Assembly: GCF_029227915.1 (NCBI RefSeq)
Contig: NC_079880.1
Coordinates: 4,590,001-4,654,000, forward strand
Source of the DNA: Hydractinia symbiolongicarpus
Lineage: Eukaryota > Cnidaria > Hydrozoa > Anthoathecata > Hydractiniidae
DNA: 64,000 nt
Direction of reading: 5' to 3'
In this document: positions 25,926 to 39,239 of the stretch, piece by piece
Position numbering within the stretch: position 1 is the stretch's first letter
How the letters are laid out: the number at the start of each line of letters is the position of its first letter
Made by a program: the position numbers and the translations under genes
Notes under the pieces: model-generated
Seen by the model: the letters and a program-made list of their open reading frames with translations, nothing else
Told to the model about the DNA's origin: nothing
Databases searched by the model: none

Positions 25926-27301
25926 ATGAGACGCTGAATAAAAGAATTTTAATCGCCGGCAAACGAAAAGCCGCGACTTCCCGTAAATCCCGGACTCAGC
26001 CCGTATAGTCAAAAGTATACAAAGAATGTACCCAGGGAGTAAACTCCTTTCCCGAAGGATTTTTTAAATTATTTTTTCACCACTAAAACGCATGAGACTT
26101 GTAGTTTTCAAAAATGTTTTCATTTTTGATGAGACGCTGAATAAAAGAAGTTTAATCGCCGGCAAACGATAACCTGCGATTTCCCGTAAATTCCGGACTC
26201 GGCCGGTATAGTCAAAAGTATACAAAGAAAGTACCCGGGGTGTAAACTCATTTCCCGAACGATTTTTCAAATTATTATTTCACCACTAAAGCCCATGAGA
26301 CTTGTAGTTTTTAAAAATGTTTTCATTTTCGATGAGACGCTGAATAAAAGAAGTTTAATTGCCGGCAAACGAAAACCCGCGACTTCCCGTAAATCTTGGA
26401 CTCGGCCCGTATAGTCAAAAGTATACATAGAAAGTACCCAGGGAGTAAACTCATTTCCCGAACGATTTTTTAAATTAATTTTCACCACTAAAACGCATGA
26501 GACTTGTAGTTTTCAGAAATGTTTTCATTTTTGATGAGACGCTTAATGAAAGTTGTTTAATCGCCGGCACACGAAAACCCGCGATTTCCCGTAAATCCAG
26601 GGCTTGGCCCGTATAGTCGAATGTATACAAAGAAAGTACCTTGTGAGTAAACTCACTTCCGAAACGATTTTTTCAAATATCTTTTCACCACTAAAACGCA
26701 TGAGACTTGCATTTTTCAAAAATGTTTTTATTTTTGATGAGACGCTTAATAAAAGAGGTTTAATCGCCGGCAAACGAAATCCCGCGATTTCCCGTAAATC
26801 CCGGGCTTGGCCCGTATAGTCGAATGTATACAAAGAAAGTACCCAGGGAGTAAACTCATTTCCCGAACGATTTTTTAATTTTTTTTTTCACCACTAAAAC
26901 GCATGAGACTTGTAGTTTTCAAAAATGTTTTCATTTTTGATGAGACGCTTAATGAAAGAGGTTTAATCGCCGGCAAATCAAAACCCGCGATTTCCCGTAA
27001 ATCCCGGGCTTGGCTCGTATAGTCGAATGTATACAAAGAAAGTACCCAGGGAGTAAACTCATTTCATAAACGATATTTTATATTAATTTTCACCACTTAA
27101 ACGCATGAGACTTGTAGTTTTCAAAAATGTTTTCATTTTTGATGAGACGCTTAATGAAAGAGGTTTAATCTCCGGCAAACGAAAACCTGAGATTTCCCGT
27201 AAATCCCGGGCTTGGCCCGTATAGTCAAAAGTATACAAAGATAGTACCCAGGGAGTAAACTCATTTCCAGAACGATTTTTTAAATTATTTTTTCACCACT
27301 A
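25926..27301 (+). repeat. 7-monomer segment shared with 22.68-24.06 kb (copy 2)
   Basis: This is the partner of copy 1 at offset 3,246 bp, with the same ordered markers. It ends near 27,301, where it turns to GCATAAGACTTGTAG with AAAAATATTTTC. The intervening 1.9 kb resembles other blocks, 20.4-21.1 kb and the GAGAAGTG pair, so the two copies are embedded in different surroundings on one side. Confidence 0.86.
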
Positions 27302-27559
27302 AAACGCATAAGACTTGTAGTTTTTAAAAATATTTTCATTTTTGATGAGACGCTGAATAAAAGAAGTTGAATCGCCGGCAAACGAAAACCTGCGATTTCC
27401 AGTAAATCCCGGACTCGGCCCGTATAGTCAAAAGTATACAAAGAAAGTGCCCGGGGTGTAAACTCATTTCCCGAACGATTTTTTAAATTATTATTTCACC
27501 ACTAAAGCCCATGAGACTTGTAGTTTTTAAAAATGTTTTCATTTTTGATGAGACGCTGA

Positions 27560-30205
27560 ATAAAAGAAGTTTAATTGCCGGCAAACGAAAACCCGCGACT
27601 TCCCGTAAATCCTGGACTCGGCCCGTATAGTCAAAAGTATACAAAGAAAGTACCCAGGGAGTAAACTCATTTCCCGAACGATTTTTAAAGTTAATTTTCA
27701 CCACTAAAACGCATGAGCCTTGTAGTTTTCAGAAATGTTTTCATTTTTGATGAGACGCTTAATGAAATTTGTTTAATCGCCGGCAAACGAAAACCCGCGA
27801 TTTCCCGTAAATCCCGGGCTTGGCCCGTATAGTCGAATGTATACAAAGAAAGTACCCTGTGAGTAAACTCATTTCCAGAACGATTTTTTAATTTATTTTT
27901 TCAATACTAAAACGCATGAGACTTGTAGTTTTCAAAAATGTTTTCATTTTTGATGAGACGCTTAATGAAAGAGGTTTAATCGCCGGCAAACGAAAACCCG
28001 AGATTTCCCGTAAATCCCGGGCTTGGCCCGGATAGTCAAAAGTATACAAAGATAGTACCCAGGGAGTAAACTCATTTCCTGAAAGCGATTTTTTAATTTA
28101 TTTTTTCACCACTAAAACGCATGAGACTTGTAGTTTTCAAAAATGTTTTCATTTTTGATGAGACGCTGAATAAAAGAAGTTTAATCGCCGGCAAACGAAA
28201 ACCTGCGATTTCCCGTAAATCCCGGACTCGGCCCGTATAGTCAAAAGTATACAAAGAAAGTACCCAGGGAGTAAAGTAATTTCCCACACGATTTTTTGAA
28301 TTATTATTTCACCACAAAAGCCCATGAGACTTGTAGTTTTTAAAAATGTTTTCATTTTTGATGAGACCCTGAATAAAAGAAGTTTAATCGCCAGCAAACG
28401 AAAACCCGCGATTTCCCGTAAATCCCGGACTCGGCCCGTATAGTCAAAAGTATACAAAGAAAGTACCCAGGGAGTAAACTCATTTCCCGAACGATTTTTT
28501 AAATTATTTTTTCACCACTAAAACGCATGAGACTTGTAGTTTTCAGAAATGTTTTCATTTTTGATGAGACGATTAATGAAAGTGGTTTAATCGCCGGCAA
28601 ACGAAAACCCGCGATTTCCCGTAAATCCCGGGCTTGGCCGGTATAGTCGAATGTATACAAGAAAAGTACCCTGTGAGTAAACTCATTTCCAAAACGATTT
28701 TTTAAATTATCTTTTTACCACTAAAACGCATGAGACTTGCAGTTTTCAAAAATGTTTTTATTTTTGATGAGACGCTGAATAAAAGAAGTTTAATTGCCGG
28801 CAAACGAAAACCCGCGACTTCCCGTAAATCCTGGACTCGGCCCGTATAGTCAAAAGTATACAAAGAAAGTACCCAGGGAGTAAACTCATTTCCCGAACGA
28901 TTTTTAAAGTTAATTTTCACCACTAAAACGCATGAGCCTTGTAGTTTTCAGAAATGTTTTCATTTTTGATGAGACGCTTAATGAAATTTGTTTAATCGCC
29001 GGCAAACGAAAACCCGCGATTTCCTGTAAATCCCGGGCTTGGCCCGTATAGTCGAATGTATACAAAGAAAGTACCCTGTGAGTAAACTCATTTCCGAAAC
29101 GATTTTTTCAATTATCTTTTCACCACTAAAACGCATGAGACTTGCAGTTTTCAAAAATGTTTTCATTTATGATGAGACGTTTAATAAAAGAGGTTTAATC
29201 GCCAGCAAACGAAATCCCCCGATTTCCCGTGAATCCCGGGCTTGGCCCGTATATTCGAATGTATACAAAGAAAGTACCCTGTGAGTAAACTCATTTCCAG
29301 AACGATTTTTTAATTTATTTTTTCAATACTAAAACGCATGAGACTTGTAGTTTTCAAAAATGTTTTCATTTTTGATGAGACGCTTAATGAAAGAGGTTTA
29401 ATCGCCGGCAAACGAAAACCCGAGATTTCCCGTAAATCCCGGGCTTGGCCCGTATAGTCAAAAGTATACAAAGATAGTACCCAGGGAGTAAACTCATTTC
29501 CTGAAAGCGATTTTTTAATTTATTTTTTCACCACTAAAACGCATGAGACTTGTAGTTTTCAAAAATGTTTTCATTTTTGATGAGACGCTGAATAAAAGAA
29601 GTTTAATCGCCGGCAAACGAAAACCTGCGATTTCCCGTAAATCCCGGACTCGGCCCGTATAGTCAAAAGTATACAAAGAAAGTACCCAGGGAGTAAAGTA
29701 ATTTCCCACACGATTTTTTGAATTATTATTTCACCACAAAAGCCCATGAGACTTGTAGTTTTTAAAAATGTTTTCATTTTTGATGAGACGCTGAATAAAA
29801 GAAGTTTAATCGCCAGCAAACGAAAACCCGCGATTTCCCGTAAATCCCGGACTCGGCCAGTATAGTCAAAAGTATACAAAGAAAGTACCCAGGTAGTAAA
29901 CTCATTTCCCGAACGATTTTTTAAATTATTTTTTCACCACTAAAACGCATGAGACTTGTAGTTTTCAGAAATGTTTTCATTTTTGATGAGACGATTAATG
30001 AAAGTGGTTTAATCGCCGGCAAACGAAAACCCGCGATTTCCCGTAAATCCCGGGCTTGGCCGGTATAGTCGAATGTATACAAGAAAAGTACCCTGTGAGT
30101 AAACTCATTTCCAAAACGATTTTTTAAATTATCTTTTTACCACTAAAACGCATGAGACTTGCAGTTTTCAAAAATGTTTTTATTTTTGATGAGACGCTGA
30201 ATAAA
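27560..30205 (+). repeat. 6- versus 7-monomer tandem pair
   Basis: Copy 1 is about 27,560-28,785 and copy 2 about 28,785-30,205. GCATGAGCCTTG occurs at 27711 and 28930, an offset of 1,219 (6 monomers). TCAATACTAA is at 27901 and 29323, and GATTAATGAAAGTGG at 28571 and 29993, both at offset 1,422 (7 monomers). The jump between them is one monomer at about 29.08-29.28 kb, present only in copy 2 (CCGAAACG, TTTTTTCAATTATC, GAAATCCCCCG, CCCGTGAATCC). The shared odd string TACAAGAAAAGTACC near 28,656 and 30,078 confirms common origin. Confidence 0.87.
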
Positions 30206-31437
30206 AGAAGTTTAATCGCCGGCAAACGAAAACCCGCCCTTTCCCGTAAACCCCGGACTCGGTCCGTATAATCAAAAGTATACAAAGAAAGTACCCAGGG
30301 AGTAAACTCATTTCCCGAACGATTTTTTAAATTATTTTTTCACCACTAAAACGCATGAGACTTGTAGTTTTCAAAAATGTTTTCATTTTTGAAGAGACGC
30401 TGAATGAAAGAAGTTTAATCGCCGGCAAACGAAAACCCGCCACTTCCCGTAAATCCCGGACTCAGCCCGTATAGTCAAAAGTATACAAAGAAAGTACCCA
30501 GGGAGTAAACTCATTTCCCGAACGATTTTTTAAATTATATTTTCACCACTAATACGCATGAGACTTGTAGTTTTCAAAAATGTTTTCATTTTTGATGAGA
30601 CGCTGAATGAAAGAAGTTTAATCGCCGGCAGACGAAAACCTGCGATTTCCCGTAAATCCCGGACTCGGCCCGTATAGTCAAAAGTATAATAAGAAAGTAC
30701 CCAGGGTGTAAACTCATTTCCCGAACGATTTTTTAAATTATTATTTCACCACTAAAGCCCATGAGACTTGTAGTTTTTAAAAATGGTTTCTTTTTTGATG
30801 AGACGCTGAATAAAAGAAAGTTAATCGCCATCAAACGAAAACCCGCCATTTCCCGTAAACCCTGGACTCGGCCCGTATAACCAAAAGTATACAAAGAAAG
30901 TACCCAGGGAGTAAACTCATTTCCCGAACGATTTTTTAAATTATTTTTTCACCACTAAAACGCATGAGACTTGTAGTTTTCAAAAATGTTTTCATTTTTG
31001 AAGAGACGCTGAATGAAAGAAGTTTAATCGCCGGCAAACGAAAACCCGCGACTTCCCGTAAATCCCGGACTCGGCCCGTATAGTCAAAAGTATACAAAGA
31101 AAGTACCCAGGGAGTAAACTCATTTCCCGAACGATTTTTTAAATTATATTTTCACCACTAATACGCATGAGACTTGTAGTTTTCAAAAATGTTTTCATTT
31201 TTGATGAGACGCTGAATGAAAGAAGTTTAATCGCCGGCAGACGAAAACCTTCGATTTCCCGTAAATCCCGGACTCGGCCCGTATAGTCAAAAGTATAATA
31301 AGAAAGTACCCAGGGTGTAAACTCATTTCCCGAACGATTTTTTAAATTATTATTTCACCACTAAAGCCCATGAGACTTGTAGTTTTTAAAAATGTTTTCA
31401 TTTTTGATGAGACGCTGAATAAAAGAAAGTTAATCGC

Positions 31438-34400
31438 CAGCAAAGGAAAACCCGCCATTTCCCGTAAACCCTGGACTCGGCCCGTATAACCAAAAGTATA
31501 CAAAGAAAGTACCCAGGGAGTAAACTCATTTCCCGAACGATTTTTTAAATTATTTTTTCACCACTAAAACGCATGAGACTTGTAGTTTTCAAAAATGTTT
31601 TCATTTTTGATGAGACGCTTAATGAAAGAGGTTTAATCGCCGGAAAACGAAAACCCGCGATTTCCCGTAAATCCCGGGCTTGGCCCGTATAGTCGAATGT
31701 ATACAAAGAAAGTACCCTGTGAGTAAACTCATTTCCAGAACGATTTTTTAAATTATTTTTTCAGCACTAAAACGCATGAGACTTGCAGTTTTTAAAAATG
31801 TTTTCATTTTTGATGAGACGGTGAATAAAAGAAGTTTAATCGCCGGCAAACGAAAACCTGCGATTTCCCGTAAATCCTGGACTCGGCCCGTATAGTCAAA
31901 AGTATACAAAGAAAGTACACAGTGAGTAAACTCATTTCCCAAACGATTTTTTAAATTATTATTTCACCACTAAAACGCATGAGACTTGTAGTTTTCAAGA
32001 ATGTTTTCATTTTTGATGAGACGCTGAATAAAAAAAGTTTAATCGCCGGCAAACGAAAACCTGCGATTTCCTGTAAATCCCGGACTCGGCCCGTATAGTC
32101 AAAAGTATACAAAGAAAGTACCCAGAGAGTAAACTCATTTCCAGAACGATTTTTTAAATTATTTTTTCACCATTAAAACGCATAAGACTTGTAATTTTTA
32201 AAAATGTTTTTATTTTTGATGAGACGCTGAATAAAAAAGGTTTATTCGCCGGCAAACGAAAACCTGCGATTTCCCGTAAATCCCGGACTCGGCCCGTATA
32301 GTCAAAAGTATACAAAGAAAGTACCCAGGGTGTAAACTCATTTCCCGAACGATTTTTTAAATTATTTTTTAACCACTAAAACGCATGAGACTTGTAGTTT
32401 TCAAAAATGTTTTCATTTTTGATGAGACGCGGAATAAAAGAAGTTTAATCGCCGGCAAACGAAAACCTGCGATTTCCCGTAAATCCCGTACTCGGCCCGT
32501 ATAGTCCCAAGTATACAAAGAAAGTACCCAGGGAGTAAACTCATTTCCCAAACGATTTTTTAAATTATTATTTCACCACTAAAGCCCATGAGACTTGTAG
32601 TTTTTAAAAATGTTTTCATTTTTGATGAGACGCTGGATAAAAGAAGTTTAATCGCCGGCAAACGCAAACTCGCAATTTCCCGTAAATCCCGGACTCGGCC
32701 CGTATAGTCAAAAGTATACAAAGAAAGTACCCAGAGAGTAAACTCATTTCCAGAACGATTTTTTAAACTATTTTTTCACCATTAAAACGCATAAGACTTG
32801 TAATTTTTAAAAATGTTTTCATTTTTGATGAGACGCTGAATAAAAAAGGTTTAATCGCCGGCAAACGAAAACCTGCGATTTCCCGTAAATCCCGGACTCG
32901 GCCCGTATAGTCAAAAGTATACAAAGAAAGTACCCAGGGTGTAAACTCATTTCCCGAACGATTTTTTAAATTATTTTTTAACCACTAAAACGCATGAGAC
33001 TTGTAGTTTTCAAAAATGTTTTCATTTTTGATGAGACGCTGAATAAAAGAAGTTTAATCGCCGGCAAACGAAAACCTGCGATTTCCCGTAAATCCCGTAC
33101 TCGGCCCGTATAGTCCCAAGTATACAAAGAAAGTACCCAGGGAGTAAACTCATTTCCCAAACGATTTTTTAAATTATTATTTCACCACTAAAGCCCATGA
33201 GACTTGTAGTTTTTAAAAATGTTTTCATTTTTGATGAGACGCTGAATAAAAGAAGTTTAATCGCTGGCAAACGAAAACCCGCAATTTCCCGTAAATCCCG
33301 TTCTCGGCCCCTATAGTCAAAAGTATACAAGGAAAGTACCCAGTGAGTAAACTCATTTCCCTAACGATTTTTTAAATTATTTTTTCACCATTAAAACGCA
33401 TAAGACTTGTAGTTTTTAAAAATGTTTTCATTTTTGATGAGACGCTGAATAAAAGAAAGTTAATAGCCAGCAAACGAAAACCCGCCATTTCCCGTAAACC
33501 CTGGACTCGGCCCGTATAACCAAAAGTATACAAAGAAAGTACCCAGGGAGTAAACTCATTTCCCGAACGATTTTTTAAATTATTTTTTCACCACTAAAAC
33601 GCATGAGACTTGTAGTTTTCAAAAATGTTTTCATTTTTGATGAGACGCTTAATGAAAGAGGTTTAATCGCCGGAAAACGAAAACCCGCGATTTCCCGTAA
33701 ATCCCGGGCTTGGCCCGTATAGTCGAATGTATACAAAGAAAGTACCCTGTGAGTAAACTCATTTCCAGAACGATTTTTTAAATTATTTTTTCAGCACTAA
33801 AACGCATGAGACTTGCAGTTTTTAAAAATGTTTTCATTTTTGATGAGACGGTGAATAAAAGAAGTTTAATCGCCGGCAAACGAAAACCTGCGATTTCCCG
33901 TAAATCCTGGACTCGGCCCGTATAGTCAAAAGTATACAAAGAAAGTACACAGTGAGTAAACTCATTTCCCAAACGATTTTTTAAATTATTATTTCACCAC
34001 TAAAACGCATGAGACTTGTAGTTTTCAAGAATGTTTTCATTTTTGATGAGACGCTGAATAAAAAAAGTTTAATCGCCGGCAAACGCAAACCCGCAATTTC
34101 CCGTAAATCCCGGACTCGGCCCGTATAGTCAAAAGTATACAAAGAAAGTACCCAGAGAGTAAACTCATTTCCAGAACGATTTTTTAAACTATTTTTTCAC
34201 CATTAAAACGCATAAGACTTGTAATTTTTAAAAATGTTTTCATTTTTGATGAGACGCTGAATAAAAAAGGTTTAATCGCCGGCAAACGAAAACCTGCGAT
34301 TTCCCGTAAATCCCGGACTCGGCCCGTATAGTCAAAAGTATACAAAGAAAGTACCCAGGGTGTAAACTCATTTCCCGAACGATTTTTTAAATTATTTTTT

Positions 34401-34885
34401 AACCACTAAAACGCATGAGACTTGTAGTTTTCAAAAATGTTTTCATTTTTGATGAGACGCGGAATAAAAGAAGTTTAATCGCCGGCAAACGAAAACCTGC
34501 GATTTCCCGTAAATCCCGTACTCGGCCCGTATAGTCCCAAGTATACAAAGAAAGTACCCAGGGAGTAAACTCATTTCCCAAACGATTTTTTAGATTATTA
34601 TTTCACCACTAAAGCCCATGAGACTTGTAGTTTTTAAAAATGTTTTCATTTTTGATGAGACGCTGAATAAAAGAAGTTTAATCGCTGGCAAACAAAAACC
34701 CGCAATTTCCCGTAAATCCCGGTCTCGGCCCCTATAGTCAAAAGTATACAAGGAAAGTACCCAGTGAGTAAACTCATTTCCCTAACGATTTTTTAAATTA
34801 TTTTTTCACCATTAAAACGCATAAGACTTGTAGTTTTTAAAAATGTTTTCATTTTTGATGAGACGCTGAATAAAAGAAAGTTAAT
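31438..34885 (+). repeat. 10-monomer unit followed by its 7-monomer version
   Basis: Unit 1 (about 31,438-33,459) and unit 2 (about 33,460-34,885) both run from the AAGAAAGTTAAT monomer through CGCCGGAAAACG, TTTCAGCACTAAAACG, GTACACAGTGAG, TTCAAGAATG, CACCATTAAAACG, TTTTTTAACCACTAAAACG and TATAGTCCCAAGTATAC. Unit 1 contains an internal 3-monomer duplication: the AACCACTAAAACG to GTCCCAAG block begins near 32,369 and 32,978, 609 bp apart. Unit 2 has it once, near 34,399. This accounts for the 10-versus-7 difference. Confidence 0.82.
33607..33809 (+). repeat. Representative type-B monomer (203 bp)
   Basis: This copy carries the linked set of differences that marks the second monomer class: GACGCTTAATGAAAGAGG in place of GACGCTGAATAAAAGAAG, CCCGGGCTTGGCCCG in place of CCCGGACTCGGCCCG, TATAGTCGAATGTATAC in place of TATAGTCAAAAGTATAC, ACCCTGTGAG in place of ACCCAGGGAG, and CATTTCCAGAACG in place of CATTTCCCGAACG. 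Type B is common in the first 30 kb, including a GGCCGGTATAGTCG sub-variant from about 7.5 to 30.1 kb. In 30-48 kb it appears about once per higher-order unit, often as the CGCCGGAAAACG sub-variant seen here, and it is sparse in most of 48-62 kb. Mixed monomers with a type-A front and type-B back, or the reverse, are also present, as expected from recombination or conversion between copies. Confidence 0.85.
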
Positions 34886-35203
34886 AGCCAGCAAACGAAA
34901 ACCCGCCATTTCCCGTAAACCCTGGACTCGGCCCGTATAACCAAAAGTATACAAAGAAAGTACCCAGGGAGTAAACTCATTTCCCGAACGATTTTTTAAA
35001 TTATTTTTTCACCACTAAAACGCATGAGACTTGTAGTTTTCAAAAATGTTTTCATTTTTGAAGAGACGCTGAATGAAAGAAGTTTAATCGCCGGCAAACG
35101 AAAACCCGCGACTTCCCGTAAATCCCGGACTCGGCCCGTATAGTCAAAAGTATACAAAGAAAGTACCCAGGGAGTAAACTCATTTCCCGAACGATTTTTT
35201 AAA

Positions 35204-37850
35204 TTATGTTTTCACCACTAATACGCATGAGACTTGTAGTTTTCAAAAATGTTTTCATTTTTGATGAGACGCTGAATGAAAGAAGTTTAATCGCCGGCAG
35301 ACGAAAACCTGCGATTTCCCGTAAATCCCGGACTCGGCCCTTATAGTCAAAAGTATAATAAGAAAGTACCCAGGGTGTAAACTCATTTCCCGAACGATTT
35401 TTTAAATTATTATTTCACCACTAAAGCCCATGAGACTTGTAGTTTTTAAAAATGTTTTCATTTTTGATGAGACGCTGAATAAAAGAAAGTTAATCGCCAG
35501 CAAACGAAAACCCGCCATTTCCCGTAAACCCTGGACTCGGCCCGTATAACCAAAAGTATACAAAGAAAGTACCCAGGGAGTAAACTCATTTCCCGAACGA
35601 TTTTTTAAATTATTTTTTCACCACTAAAACGCATGAGACTTGTAGTTTTCAAAAATGTTTTCATTTTTGATGAGACGCTTAATGAAAGAGGTTTAATCGC
35701 CGGAAAACGAAAACCCGCGATTTTCCGTAAATCCCGGGCTTGGCCCGTATAGTCGAATGTATACAAAGAAAGTACCCTGTGAGTAAACTCATTTCCAGAA
35801 CGATTTTTTAAATTATTTTTTCACCACTAAAACGCATAAGACTTGTAGTTTTTAAAAATGTTTTCATTTTTGATGAGACGCTGAATAAAAGAAGTTTAAT
35901 CGCCGGCAAACAAACACCCGCCATTTCCCGTAAACCCCGGACTCGGCCCGCATAGTCAAAAGTATACAAAGAAAGTACCCAGGGAGTAAACTCATTTCCC
36001 GAACGATTTTTTAAATTATTTTTTCAGCACTAAAACGCATGAGACTTGCAGTTTTTAAAAATGTTTTCATTTTTGATGAGACGGTGAATAAAAGAAGTTT
36101 AATCGCCGGCAAACGAAAACCTGCGATTTCCCGTAAATCCTGGACTCGGCCCGTATAGTCAAAAGTATACAAAGAAAGTACACAGTGAGTAAACTCATTT
36201 CCTAAACGATTTTTTAAATTATTTTTTCACCATTAAAACGCATAAGACTTGTAATTTTTAAAAATGTTTTCATTTTTGATGAGACGCTGAATAAAAAAGG
36301 TTTAATCGCCGGCAAACGAAAACCTGCGATTTCCCGTAAATCCCGGACTCGGCCCGTATAGTCAAAAGTATACAAAGAAAGTACCCAGAGAGTAAACTCA
36401 TTTCCAGAACGATTTTTTAAATTATTTTTTCACCATTAAAACGCATAAGACTTGTAATTTTTAAAAATGTTTTCATTTTTGATGAGACGCTGAATAAAAA
36501 AGGTTTAATCGCCGGCAAACGAAAACCTGCGATTTCCCGTAAATCCCGGACTCGGCCCGTATAGTCAAAAGTATACAAAGAAAGTACCCAGAGAGTAAAC
36601 TCATTTCCAGAACGATTTTTTAAATTATTTTTTCACCATTAAAACGCATAAGACTTGTAATTTTTAAAAATGTTTTCATTTTTGATGAGACGCTGAATAA
36701 AAAAGGTTTAATCGCCGGCAAACAAAAACCTGCGATTTCCCGTAAATCCCGGACTCGGCCCGTATAGTCAAAAGTATACAAAGAAAGTACCCAGGGTGTA
36801 AACTCATTTCCCGAACGATTTTTTAAATTATGTTTTCACCACTAATACGCATGAGACTTGTAGTTTTCAAAAATGTTTTCATTTTTGATGAGACGCTGAA
36901 TGAAAGAAGTTTAATCGCCGGCAGACGAAAACCTGCGATTTCACGTAAATCCCGGACTCGGCCCGTATAGTCAAAAGTATAATAAGAAAGTACCCAGGGT
37001 GTAAACTCATTTCCCGAACGATTTTTTAAATTATTATTTCACCACTAAAGCCCATGAGACTTGTAGTTTTTAAAAATGTTTTCATTTTTGATGAGACGCT
37101 GAATAAAAGAAAGTTAATCGCCAGCAAACGAAAACCCGCCATTTCCCGTAAACCCTGGACTCGGCCCGTATAACCAAAAGTATACAAAGAAAGTACCCAG
37201 GGAGTAAACTCATTTCCCGAACGATTTTTTAAATTATTTTTTCACCACTAAAACGCATGAGACTTGTAGTTTTCAAAAATGTTTTCATTTTTGATGAGAC
37301 GCTTAATGAAAGAGGTTTAATCGCCGGAAAACGAAAACCCGCGATTTCCCGTAAATCCCGGGCTTGGCCCGTATAGTCGAATGTATACAAAGAAAGTACC
37401 CTGTGAGTAAACTCATTTCCAGAACGATTTTTTAAATTATTTTTTCACCACTAAAACGCATAAGACTTGTAGTTTTTAAAAATGTTTTCATTTTTGATGA
37501 GACGCTGAATAAAAGAAGTTTAATCGCCGGCAAACAAAAACCCGCCATTTCCCGTAAACCCCGGACTCGGCCCGCATAGTCAAAAGTATACAAAGAAAGT
37601 ACCCAGGGAGTAAACTCATTTCCCGAACGATTTTTTAAATTATTTTTTCAGCACTAAAACGCATGAGACTTGCAGTTTTTAAAAATGTTTTCATTTTTGA
37701 TGAGACGGTGAATAAAAGAAGTTTAATCGCCGGCAAACGAAAACCTGCGATTTCCCGTAAATCCTGGACTCGGCCCGTATAGTCAAAAGTATACAAAGAA
37801 AGTACACAGTGAGTAAACTCATTTCCTAAACGATTTTTTAAATTATTATT
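35204..37850 (+). repeat. 8-monomer higher-order repeat (about 1,624 bp)
   Basis: AAATTATGTTTTCACCAC with CTAATACGC occurs near 35,204 and 36,828, about 1,624 bp apart (8 monomers). Both copies then show CGGCAGACG, AGTATAATAAG, GTATAACC, CGCCGGAAAACG, ACTCGGCCCGCATAG, TTTCAGCACTAAAACG and TTTCCTAAACG. An older relative begins near 31,142 (AAATTATATTTTCACCAC with CTAATACGC). Confidence 0.82.
36212..36820 (+). repeat. Three consecutive near-identical monomers
   Basis: Three successive monomers near 36,228, 36,430 and 36,633 all carry CACCATTAAAACGCATAAG, CTTGTAATTTTTAAAAATG and GAATAAAAAAGGTTTAATC. They are separated by CCCAGAGAGTAAAC and TTTCCAGAACG. Elsewhere in the sub-array this variant stands alone inside a higher-order unit. 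Here it has been amplified at the single-monomer level. Confidence 0.88.
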
Positions 37851-39239
37851 TCACCACTAAAACGCATGAGACTTGTAGTTTTCAAGAATGTTTTCATTTT
37901 TGATGAGACGCTGAATAAAAAAAGTTTAATCGCCGGCAAACGAAAACCTGCGATTTCCTGTAAATCCCGGACTCGGCCCGTATAGTCAAAAGTATACAAA
38001 GAAAGTACCCAGAGAGTAAACTCATTTCCAGAACGATTTTTTAAATTATTTTTTCACCATTAAAACGCATAAGACTTGTAATTTTTAAAAATGTTTTCAT
38101 TTTTGATGAGACGCTGAATAAAAAAGGTTTAATCGCCGGCAAACGAAAACCTGCGATTTCCCGTAAATCCCGGACTCGGCCCGTATAGTCAAAAGTATAC
38201 AAAGAAAGTACCCAGGGTGTAAACTCATTTCCCGAACGATTTTTTAAATTATTTTTTAACCACTAAAACGCATGAGACTTGTAGTTTTCAAAAATGTTTT
38301 CATTTTTGATGAGACGCGGAATAAAAGAAGTTTAATCGCCGGCAAACGAAAACCTGCGATTTCCCGTAAATCCCGTACTCGGCCTGTATAGTCCCAAGTA
38401 TACAAAGAAAGTACCCAGGGAGTAAACTCATTTCCCAAACGATTTTTTAAATTATTATTTCACCACTAAAGCCCATGAGACTTGTAGTTTTTAAAAATGT
38501 TTTCATTTTTGATGAGACGCTGAATAAAAGAAGTTTAATCGCCGGCAAACGAAAACCCGCAATTTCCCGTAAATCCCGGTCTCGGCCCGTATAGTCAAAA
38601 GTATACAAGGAAAGTACCCAGTGAGTAAACTCATTTCCCTAACGATTTTTTAAATTATTTTTTCACCATTAAAACACATAATACTTGTAGTTTTTAAAAA
38701 TGTTTTCATTTTTGATGAGACGCTGAATAAAAAAAGTTTAATCGACGGCAAACGATAACCTGCGATTTCCAGTAAATCCCGGACTCGGCCCGTATAGTCA
38801 AAAGTATACAAAGAAAGTACCCAGGGTGTAAACTCATTTCCCGAGCGATTTTTTAAATTATTTTTTCACCACTAAAACGCATGAGACTTGTAGTTTTCAA
38901 AAATGTTTTCATTTTTGATGAGACGCTGAATAAAAGAAGTTTAATCGCCGGCAAACGAAAACCTGCGATTTCCCGTAAATCCCGTACTCGGCCCGTATAG
39001 TCAAAAGTATACAAAGAAAGTACCCAGGGAGTAAACTCATTTCCCAAACGATTTTTTAAATTTTTATTTCACCACTAAAGCCCATGAGACTTGTAGTTTT
39101 TAAAAATGTTTTCATTTTTGATGAGACGCTGAATAAAAGAAGTTTAATCGCCGGCAAACGAAAACCCGCAATTTCCCGTAAATCCCGGTCTCGGCCCGTA
39201 TAGTCAAATGTATACAAGGAAAGTACCCAGTGAGTAAAC

